A stretch of DNA of 64,000 bases from Carya illinoinensis (taxonomy: Eukaryota; Streptophyta; Magnoliopsida; Fagales; Juglandaceae). The notes below the pieces were generated by a model. That model saw nothing but the letters and a program-made list of their open reading frames with translations. It searched no databases and was not told where the DNA came from. Below are positions 36,520 to 46,899 of the stretch, piece after piece. The stretch spans positions 6,002,501-6,066,500 of the forward strand of contig NC_056765.1 in NCBI RefSeq assembly GCF_018687715.1. Reading direction: 5' to 3'. Within the stretch, counting starts at the first letter, position 1, and each line of letters starts with the position of its first letter. The position numbers and the translations under genes were made by a program.

Positions 36520-36710
36520 CGAGTTGATCTTCCAATCTGTGGTTAACAAGGGCTTGTTGATAGCTAAAATGATTACCACATGGGAGTCTCCTTCTAGTAT
36601 GATATATTTTAATCCTCAAACTTGAGCTTATTTAAGAGCTAATTTAGCCGTTGTAGCTTCTTCTAATATAGGATTTGTGCTGTCAATTTCTTTAGTCATA
36701 ACAAAAATAA
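36520..36710 (-). pseudogene. RNase H relic downstream of copy C
   Basis: Homologous to 32073-32273, more broken. It marks the common 3' flank of copies C and D. Confidence 0.55.
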
Positions 36711-37127
36711 GTTCTCATGTGGATGATCAACACATTACTATTGCTATACAACTTGAATATCTAATTGCCACATCAAAAGCAAAGGGACTAGACGTGAATG
36801 AGGGGAGGAATTCATGCGAGTTGGTTAGCTCATTATAGTTAAAACCCTAGATTAATTTTAAGAATTGGAATGAGAGGGGAATAAACATGTAGAACTGATA
36901 TAATAATATTTATTGAGTCTTTAATTGTATCAAAGAAGTTGCGTCCTAATTCTTGTGTAGAAAAAAAATCAAACACCAAGAAAATTACATTGGGTGAACA
37001 TCAGTGTAAAATAGGAATAACAAAATATGCGACATAAGTTAAGCTATTTGTCCCAATAAAAAATAGTCATAAATTTTGCTTACTTTGCCATATATCAATA
37101 CAACATTACAACAATTAAGGTAAAAAT

Positions 37128-40100
37128 TCAAAACGAAAGCTTCATTTTCCTATCAAAGATGCCTGATCCATAGGTTGAAACAAGCATGTCAATAAGAAGG
37201 CGAGATTGCATCAATACAAATAGAATAATTGGAATACCAGCCAACCCAATGATAGGAATGACGATCCAATATTTTCCACGTAACATAAGTAAAAGAGCAG
37301 CAGAAAATGCTATCATCATGGTTGCAATAGAGAAGAAGAGAGCGGAAAGGCCTATAATCATCTTTCTGGGCAAGGATCTAAGAAAGTCTTCTTCTGCATA
37401 ACGTGATGTGAGGATTCCCAAAAACATTAATACCGAAGTCGTGGAAGAAAATAGCGACAGAGAATCAGTTACTATAAAGAGTTTAAATAGTTTGTCATGC
37501 ACAAGGATTGGCAAGCCTGTATCTTGGTCATTACCACCGGGAGTGGTAAATGCTGCCGTGAACATAATGGTAACGATGAGAGCACCAACCACAGTACAAG
37601 AAGTTGCAGTACCCTTCATCCATTTTTCTCCCTCTTTTCTCAAATTTTGGTGTTCTTTCATAAACAATTGGTTGGGAGTCAAACCGTTTTTGTTTAAATA
37701 TTCCTTAGTAGAGAAAAGGCTAATGCGTTCCACCTCCTGCATTTATTAAATAAAATATTACAAAAAAAATACAACTATAATATTGCAAAAGAATTATCCA
37801 TCAATATTCAACAATCACAATTACTTCAATCTTTCGCCTATTTGAATTATGAATTTTATTGTCTTAATTTTTATATTATTATATTTAAATTGAATGTATT
37901 TCTATAAAAAGAATATTATTTTATAACATATATTATAAAGACATCATTCATTTAAAATGTGAATCATTTAAAATATGAATGTGTAAGGAATTGTAACGAT
38001 AGTTCTTTTTTCAAATTTGTAATTTTTTTTTTAGTTTAATCTGTTTATCATATTTTTGGAATGAAAATTTGACAGCAAAAATTTTAACTTTCTTATAATA
38101 TTAAATGCTTAGCTGCAATCTTGCAACACCAACAAACATAGAAACGCAAAACAAAGTTATTCTATTATTATATATGAATATAATACTTCTAGAGTTCTTA
38201 AAGTTTCTAATTAAGATATATGATTCCATAGTAGAGTTCTTAAAATAAAAAATACCGCTATTTTGAAGTTAAGAGATAGAGTTTTTTCCACCCCGCACTC
38301 CCTACATTAATATTGTAGGGGAATTAAAGAAAATAGAAAACAAAAGAAAAAGTTTTATAAGACAGCAGCAAATTAACCCTGTCAAGGTAATTTCTCTGCC
38401 TATCAATAAATTAATTTGGTAATAAATGTAGATTTTAAGACATTAAAGTACAACAAGCGGGCTCAAGGGAATGACTTCAGACTTCTTGCCTCAAAAATTG
38501 AAAGTTTTTTATACCTACATTACATGGTATTGTTGCTGTACGTTCTCCTTTCTCTCTTTGAAAATCTATCTCTAGATCAATTTGAAGAGGGTATGGTCAA
38601 GAGCAAAATAATAAAAGAGGGAGAGATGGATGGAGCTGACCTTAAACCATTGAACTTCTCTTTGCATTTGCAAAGCTGCACCTCTTATGTGATCGATAGG
38701 AGAATATTTTGGTAACATCCCTGCCAGATGCAACAAGGTATTCTTGGAGTTATCTAGTGTATGTATTAGATAATTCCTCTTTTTTAAGTTGTATGCTAGG
38801 CTAAAAATCCTATGTTGACGATGCACAACGGCCCAACGGAACATGCTCCTTGTTTTCCACTGAAGACTAGAATTTGCTTTGAGTATCTGACAAACAAATT
38901 CAAAGTTCCCTCTACTGATAGCAAGTTTGATTAGTGGCGCAATAATGTCTTCTTGCTTGTCTAGACGTGTAATAGTTGGTATCGCTTCACACATACGAGA
39001 CAGAAGTTCTTGGAATTGAGTTCGTACCAACTTCATTTCATATAAATGCTTGAATCCTATATAATTAATTTGGAAATTACAAAACATTAATGCATACGCG
39101 TGGGTTAATTTATAAGTTGGATGAAACAATAATAAATGATCATGACTAAAAAAATTTTAAAAAATTATTCAAAAAATTATACCAAAGAAGTTCAAGAGAC
39201 TTGAAACTAGTTGGAGCCATAGATGATCAGCTCGCACTGCAAATTAAGTATAAGTAAAATTTGTTCATCATCTTTATTTATTCTGATAGAAAAACGAATA
39301 AGCCGACCAAACTTTGATTAACATTAATGTCAGGAGTCAAAAAATTTGAGAGAAAGAAATTAAGTTTAGGCATTATTGTATGTACATACCTGATTCAATA
39401 GTTTTTTCTAGATCATTATTTTGCTTAATTTTCAAACGGACTTGATCGGTAGCACCAACACTTGGTAAAAGAAAAAAAACAAATGTATGATTTTTGGTGT
39501 ATGGAGTTATGTTTAAAATTTTTCTATTTCCAATACTGTTTTTCTTTGTTGAAAACATCGTATTTGTTTTGACAGAAAACGAAGCCTTCCAAACTTTGAT
39601 TAACATTGTCATTAGTAAAAAATTTCAGGCAAAAGAAATGACATGTTTGGAATTACGTTAGAATTCTTAAAAGTTATTTAAATAGTTTTAAAAGTATTTT
39701 AATAATAAAATTAAATTGTTTGGTTGACACATGTTAAAGTACTTTTTAATATTTAAAAAAACTAAAAAGTACATTTTAATAAAAAAAAATCAATTTTCTC
39801 AAACGTACTATTCGAATATTGACATAATTACACTTTTAAAAGAACTATTAAAAGATGAAGATATCTACATAACTTTCACATATTTATAACTTTGCCCTTA
39901 CCTTATGCATAATTATATTGTTATTTCACTTATACTTCGTTGAAGGGTTATTTTTTATTATTCTTAAAATTCTATTAGATTATTTTTGTATTATAAATTT
40001 GATTTCTATGAAGGGTATAATGATCATGATTTTTAAGACTTTTTAATCAAATGACCTTTTATATTATTTCTACCATAAAAAATATTTTTTAAATCTACTT

Positions 40101-43100
40101 CCAAACAATATAATATGTTTAAAAGTATTTTAAAAGTGTAATTAACTATATATAGTATTACTTATTAAGCTTTGCAACTTATATAAGTCTTAAGCTAAAT
40201 TATCCAAAGCAATTCCAAACATGCAGTAAGTTTAGGCATCAATGCACATACGTACCTGATCTGATAGTTTTTTCTTGATAATTTTGAATGTTCAATCGGA
40301 ATTGATCGGCAGCACGATCTAATGAAATGTGTATACCTTTCCCCACCAAAAAAACAAAATCGGCAAATAAAATCCAAATAAATAATATGGCAGTACTTTT
40401 AAATTTTTAATATGTAGTAGTACTTGATCATATATAGAGCAATTAATATTCTGTTGGGTAAAATAAGAAAATTAATAAATAAATATTCAATACACGAAGT
40501 ATGCATTTGAGTTGAGTTTTATATATATATATATACGGATTATTTCATTTAATGATTGATCATAACTTTGTATTCACAATTAACATGGAATCAAGTCAAA
40601 TTGAGTTTGATCAAACTAATTTCTAACAACTTGTCGAGTAGATTTGTTTATTTGCATGCAGCCTTAATTAGTTGGTAGAGTCAGAGAGTTCAATATTATA
40701 TGCTATCACCTTCAATTATTTAAGAGTGAATAATAATACACTTGTAATTATTTTATGATATTAATTTATATACAACTAATTTGTTGTAAGAGGAGGGTGG
40801 TTATATATGTCAAAATTTGAAATTCAAATAATACGAAAGCTAGCTAGTATTGTTGATATATATATATATATATATTAGTATGGAAAAAGATAGCTGTTAA
40901 TGGAAAAAGAGTAAGAATTATTTGTATGTATAAGAGTAAGAATTACAATTAATGGAAAAGCTAAGAGATCGGAAAGAGTGGTACTAACAGTGATGATAGA
41001 TCCATCGTTTCCAAAACACCAGTCGATTTTCACTCTCGAATGCTTCAGTCGAAACAGCCAGTGCCTGCAAAGGGGATCTACCTTCTCGACTCAAGGTAAA
41101 AGCCAAACGAGGACAACGCTCCATTAAATCCAAAGCCATATCTTGCATGATCATCACATATACACATATATGTATCCAATTAATTAATCCATTAATCACC
41201 GGCCACTCAATGGTTAGAAGATAAAGAAAAAACATACAGTAATATTTGTTACCTAAATCTCTCTTATAGATAGAGCCGATAAGAAGTCTAGCACCATCGC
41301 GACCTTGTTCTGCCTTCAAATCTTCAAATGGAGTTTGAGAATAGAGATAACGAGCCAATTTTTGATGCCCAATGGCCATAGCCAGAGTAAGTGGAAGTAA
41401 CCCGTCAGTATTTCTAACGCTAACCAAGCTCTTGTTCTTTGTAATCAGGCACTCTGCCATCCGGTGATTCCCATTAGTAATTGCCTCATGTAGAGCTGTA
41501 TCGCCGTCACAATCTTGCATTGCCAAATCATGTTCTGAAATCATATTGACCAACGTCTCCACTATATATTCCTGTTCAGCTTCAACAGCAGCGTGAAGAA
41601 CCGTCCCACCCGTAATTGTAATTTTTGCTGTCGATGCAGCTGGGTGGAGATCAAGGAATGCTCTTGTGGTTTCCCAATCACCCCTTCGCACAGCCTTGGC
41701 TAAGTCCGCATAATCATCCTCCCTCTCTTGCCCTGCAATGCATATATATTACACATGATGTTAATTGATATGCTTTTTGATCTCCAGTTTTCATATTATA
41801 CGTAGAATTATGAAATAAATTAAACGAAACGTACTTTCCAACAAACCACTAAGTACATATATAATGATATCATCTTTTGTATGCATGTGTTGATTTTAAA
41901 TTCAGTACGTATATAAGATTTATCAAATATATATATAATGATATTAATGCAAGTTATATAATAACTAGTAAATTGGTAAGTAATGTTAGGTATAAATTTT
42001 ACATAGACAAATATCGCATAGTTTTTTTGTTAAAAAGTGGATCACACTAAAATAAATAGAATTTTTTTATACTTTTTTAAGGGGACAACTTTTTACAAAA
42101 ATAATTGTACAGAATTTATCTATTGGAACTTGTATGAATTAGGCTTTAATTGAATGTTTGTCAGTCTAAAACAGCCCAAATGATTAGCCGCAAGCAAAGC
42201 CTATAAGTTTATTTGTGTCATGTCAAGATGCAACCCAACGAACTGAGTGTTCAATGTGGGCTTTGTTCCCATTCTCGTATAACTTACCACTCACAAATAT
42301 TCAAGCTCAGTAAAATCTTTAAGCAAATTTTTATTGATTTTTAGCGTAATCATGCATTATTTTGAGGAAAAATCACAGATTACTCATGAAATTGTCACTT
42401 ATTTTGCAAAAATTGAAATAAATTTAAAATCAAACATGGTCAAACATGCAGGTTCATTTACTGATCGTTAAACAAAATTAAATAAGTAATTTAACCCCTT
42501 GTTAAAATTCTATCATTGACAGCATGTACGGAGATTGATAATTAAAAAATAAGTAATGTACTACTAGTACTGGTATGATCTAAAAGGTTGGATCTTAATG
42601 GGAGTAGGCATTGCAAATTACAAATAGGAGAAGTTTGAGAGATAAAGTTAGATTAGTTTGATGGTCACCTGGTAAAATGAGTACTACAGGTCGTTTGAGG
42701 AGATGAAGGGGTATTTCATTTTACTATCATCTTGTTCAACTTAAATGCTGGTCCATATCCAAATGTGCTTTCCAACAAATACGATCCAGATTCGTCCATG
42801 AGTTCAGTGAGAAGGATGTTAAAGTTTTCCAAATCTTTGTAACCTAGCTAGTCTCCAAATTCTTTATCTTTTTTTTTTTTTTTTTGTTAATTATTTCTAC
42901 TTGCAAGCTATATAGTGTAAATGACATACCATCCACATCATTGAAATGACAAGAATTGATTTACAATATTTAAATATAAAATCTCTCTTGTAAATTAAAT
43001 AAAGTTAGGTCTAAGATAAACCACGTAAAATAAATTATTTTTACTTCTTGTCAAGTTGATTCGAATTTCAATTCTCAAGTTTCAATGACAAGAATAACTA

Positions 43101-43199
43101 CAACTAAGTTACAAGAGCTTGGAATAAATACTGAGAAATTCCCAATTTTCCCTACAATTATAATCATATTTTTCTTCTTCCATTAATGTTTGTGCATAT

Positions 43200-43285
<86 letters not shown>

Positions 43286-43657
43286 ATTGTTTTTACTTGA
43301 AGAGTTTCCTTCATCAATTATCGAATCATCATCTTTAGTCTGTATTAACTTGTCCTGTTCATTACTTTCCATGAACATTTTAGCCAACATTTCCCAAGCA
43401 ATTTTTGCGGAACAAATGTTATTGATCCGAGATAGTATGTCCATCCCGCATGAACTTTGAATTGCTTGTAAAGTCATATCATTCCTCTTCCTCCAAGCCT
43501 CGAATTCAACCACATCATCATCTGGTTTGGGGGGCTTCGAGCTTGTTTCAACAAGATTCCAAAGACCTTGACCCAACAAATAATTTTTCATCTTGACACG
43601 CCAATCCGCGTAATTATCATTTCCAAGAAGTTCAAGAGGAAATATGTTTGTTTCCAT
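37128..43657 (-). CDS. Ankyrin-repeat/PGG membrane protein with N-terminal gag-like domain (copy C)
   Basis: Seven exons by eye: 43657-43282, 41732-41253, 41141-40989, 40318-40256, 39236-39183, 39056-38641, 37736-37128. All are AG/GT bounded, with introns 1-5 phase 1 and intron 6 phase 0, totalling 717 codons with no internal stop. Residues 1-125 resemble the DUF4219/UBN2 gag domain of copia elements (LLGNDNYADW, LLGQGLWNLVE). Residues 126-336 hold ankyrin repeats (GGTVLHAAVEAEQ; GDTALHEAITNGNHRMAE; GLLPLTLAMAIGHQKLA). Residues 376-514 hold further repeats (FRWAVVHRQHRIFSLA; NTLLHLAGMLP). Residues 515-716 are the PGG domain with the FTTPGGNDQ motif and about four transmembrane spans. The family (ITN1/ACD6-like) sits in membranes and acts in stress and defence signalling in Arabidopsis; the role here is inferred. 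The start at 43657 has an AG acceptor just upstream (43663), so a leader exon may precede it. Splicing is unconfirmed. Confidence 0.75.
39390..39460 (-). pseudogene. Extra exon 4-like segment in copy C
   Basis: 71 bases between AG and GTATGT, similar to exon 4 at 40318-40256 (shares the DQ-RLxI and EKTI core). It is phase-incompatible: joining it after exon 3 or exon 4 gives a stop. It is probably a skipped duplicate. A similar one is at 35127-35063 in copy D. Confidence 0.5.
39642..40223. mobile_element. TIR element in intron 4 of copy C
   Basis: Left end CATGTTTGGAATTACG and right end CAATTCCAAACATG are inverted repeats with few mismatches. About 580 bases, AT-rich, non-coding. It sits 33 bases downstream of exon 4. 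Confidence 0.55.
43199..43280. repeat. (GT)n(GA)n microsatellite at splice donor, copy C
   Basis: About 10 GT then about 31 GA units. On the minus strand the intron reads GTCTCTCTC..., so the array starts within two bases of the exon 1 donor. Confidence 0.9.
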
Positions 43658-43828
43658 GCTATCTGTCAACTTATGAAGTACATATATTAGTACTCAACAC
43701 TTAGAATACAAAGAGACACTATCGTGATATATTTCATTCCTTTTGTTAATTCTAAATATAACATTTCTTTGGCTTTGAAAAATAATAGAATTAATTAAAT
43801 TTCTATGACTTTGAAAACTGAATTAAAG

Positions 43829-44237
43829 CCATGTTTGGTTTCATAGAAATTTCCAAAATGTTTTACAACCCAAACCAAACATCTCTCAATCTCAAATAAA
43901 AAAAAAAAAAAAAATCTATTTCAAAATTTTAAATTTTCATCTAATCATTACCCAAACACAAAAATCAATATAATTTTTACAAACTTCAAAATAAAAAGTA
44001 ATTTTAAAAAATTATATTCAAACAAAAATCAATATAATTTTTACAAACTTTAAAACAAAAAGTAATTTTAAAAAATTATATTCAAATAAATTTTCAACTT
44101 TATCTATCAACTTTTACAAATTTTAATGTAATACTTATTTTAAAAGAGATTTTTATTCAATTTTTTCTCTCATTTTTCAAAACTTAATTTCAAACAAATT
44201 CTCAAATACTTACAAATATTTTTTTAACCAAACGTGG
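43829..44237. mobile_element. MITE-like element with CCATGTTTGGTT ends (copy C)
   Basis: Same ends as 27833-28185. It is longer because a ~60-base internal part (around 43965-44070) is tandemly repeated. Confidence 0.6.
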
Positions 44238-44470
44238 AGATATCTCTAATTAACTAATTTTCTTATAGCAAGCACTTATTATGTTAATTTTCTTTATCTT
44301 AAAAGCAACGAATTTATGCTTTACAGTGTGAGAGAGTACTTCCTAAATGTAAAAATTAATCAAAATTGAGGTATTTAGGGAATTAGTATATAAATCAAAA
44401 TATATATTGACACTTTTTTCACGCATTGTTAATTGACACAATGACATACATCTCACACAATATTGTTCAT

Positions 44471-45555
44471 TTAAAGATTGATCTGCAAAATCAAATCATG
44501 ATTATTCAAAATTGATCGTATGCATGTTACTTGATCAAACACTAAACAAACGAATCTTCTATTGGTAGAGTTACATGGATCACATCCAATATCGTCGGAA
44601 AACAACAATTCCACAACTGATCATCGATCATTCATACATTTGATCCTGGCGTACGTACATTACCTCATGCTAGGAGATCAAATTAAAATTGAACTTCACC
44701 TCTACAAAATCAAATTATAACCGCCATCGATTTTACAGTGTTTTACATGTCATTTTATATCATTTTCTCTCTGCTTTAATATAACTTAAGGATATTAAAA
44801 TTACTCAGAAAGATTGCTTATATTCAATTCCAATGGTAAATGATCGAGTTTATATTACTTCTTTGCAGTTGTAGTTTTTTATATTGAATTTTTATTCCCA
44901 TAAACAACTATGTTATATTAAAACGACCTAAAATAATTTAAGCGATTAGAATATGAAATTATTTAAATCACATCACATCACATCAATCACGTGATTGATG
45001 ATAATAAAATTGACGAATAATGGTATAACTGTGATAGGTTTAAGATGGAAATTAAATTTTTTATTTTATCTTATCTCATCATTATAATTTTTTAAAATTT
45101 TTACACAAAATATAATAAATAATTCAACTTTTTCAAATTTCAATTCAATTTTTTCAAATTCTAAAACAATAATAATATTAAAAAAATAATATTTTATTCA
45201 ACTTTCAACTTTCATCTCAAACTAAAAATTCGCATCTTAACATCCAAATCTATTATAAAAATAAAAACCATCCTGGGTCCAGTAACATCCTACTTGACAA
45301 TTTCATGTCTAGATCTTAAACTGAATAATTTTGTATTTATTTTTGTGACTGTTCTTTGAATAGATACTACCTAGCATATCATACTATACATTTTATATTA
45401 ATTTTATTCTTGTTAAACTAATTAAGTTATTCTACTTATTATCAATACATCACATATTTATTTGAGGAAAAAAGGAAAAATTATTAAAATATGTAAAATG
45501 TCTAGTTTGTTAGATGCTAAATAGAATTATTTTTGAATAATTTATGTGGTAAACT
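44471..45555. other. AT-rich non-coding region with MITE
   Basis: No gene. 45035-45245 is a member of the AT-rich MITE-like family also seen at 22861 and 60470. Confidence 0.5.
45035..45245. mobile_element. AT-rich MITE-like repeat
   Basis: Begins near GATGGAAATTAAATTTTTTA and ends near CATCTCAAACT. Shares the AATAATAATATTAAAAAAATAATATTTTATT core with the family. Confidence 0.55.
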
Positions 45556-45559
45556 GTAA

Positions 45560-45780
45560 GGGTGACAATAAATGACACTGCCTGTTAAACCAATTTGAAC
45601 ACAACACGAAATCAACAAGTTTGAATTTGATTTTAATGGGTTTAGGTAAAAAACAGATTGACCCGTTAACCCACGATTCATTAACAGATTACTAACGAGT
45701 CAACCTGCTTAACTCGTTAGTAACCCGTTTAGACCCATTTAACCAAGGTTAGGCCTAGCACATCCCGAGCTTTGTCCTCA
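45560..45780. repeat. Non-coding repeat with CCCGTTAACCC words
   Basis: Contains ACCCGTTAACCC and CTAACGAGTCAACC-type words with inverted counterparts, as in non-autonomous DNA elements. It lies just before the tandem array. Confidence 0.3.
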
Positions 45781-45787
45781 CTCAAAT

Positions 45788-46370
45788 ACAAGTTCTTAAA
45801 CTTGCCAAGCCTTGTGTCCAGCAAACTCAAGTCCCTAGACTCGCCACGAGGTTAAGGTCGAGCCTAGAGTATACCGATCTTTGCTCACACGACTACTTTG
45901 ATACAAGTTCCTAGACTTACTTAGCCTCGTGTTCAGCAAAATTGAGTCCATATACTCGCGGAGAGGTTAAGGTTAAGCCCAGAACATCCTGAGCTCTTTC
46001 CAGATAGCCACTTAGATACAAGTTCCTAGACTTGCCGAACCTCGTATCCAGCAAAGCCAAATCCCTAGATTTGCCGCGAGGTTAAGGCTAGGCCCAGAGC
46101 ATCCCAAACTCTTCCCACGCGGTCGCTTGGATACAAGCCTCCAGACTTGCCGACGCTTGTGTCCAGCAAAGTTGAGTTCCTAGACTCACTGCAGGGTTAA
46201 GGTCAAGCCCAAAGCATCCCGAGCTTTACCCAGATGGCCACTCAAATACAAGTTCTTAGACTTTTCGATCCTTGTGTCTAGCAAAGTTGAGTCCAAATGA
46301 CCATTAGGATACAAGTCCTTAGACTTGCCGAGCCTTGTGTCCAGCAAAGTCGAGTCTCTAGACCAAGAAC
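45788..46370. repeat. 115-bp tandem repeat array
   Basis: Units begin near ACAAGTTCTTAGACTTGCC at 45788, 45903, 46018, 46133, 46248 and 46311. Four spacings are 115 bases and the last is 63 (internal deletion). Each unit contains TGTCCAGCAAAGT-GAGTCC and GAGGTTAAGG. It belongs to the 3' side (minus orientation) of the gypsy-type element. Confidence 0.9.
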
Positions 46371-46899
46371 AAACAAAAAAAATAAAAAAAATAAAAAAAC
46401 ACACACACACATGCGAGAACCAAGGAAGTATGCATGCAATAGAAGGAAGGAATCCAATATATATACAAGTCAAAATTATACCACAAAGCAAAGCCTAGAT
46501 TACAAAAAAAGAGAGAAGAATAACAAAAACAACAAATGGTCTTGCAGCCAAAATGACCGCGATCATTGGAATGGAGGAGGAACACCCGGGAAGGTTGGAG
46601 GCATGCCTGCCCTCCCATGGGTCTTAATGAACGCATGAGCCTGAGGGTTTGGTTGAAGGGAGGCTAGACTCAGAGTATTAAGATCTGTCTCAGGGTGCTC
46701 TCATAAATGATCACACAACCACTTGAGGCCCTCCTTGTAGCCATACCCCCATGCCGCGTTTCGGATGGCCTGCATGTTCTTAATTTGAAACCTAATCTCC
46801 TTGCAGTACTTGGCACTGACCTTTGGGAGGACTCCATGGCCAAGATCTAAACATCCCATGCCAAAATGGTGTTCGTCACCTGGACCAACTTGGCCTCAA

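Larger units (their letters stand above)
40910..44470. repeat. Segmental duplication, copy C
   Basis: Counterpart of copy B (24830-29013) and copy A (1236 onward). It contains exons 3, 2 and the gag-like exon of the intact gene. Confidence 0.9.

Noticed and set aside
37186..37749. Plus-strand frames across the PGG exon
   Set aside because: Antisense shadows of the minus-strand PGG exon; the same shadows occur in copy D.
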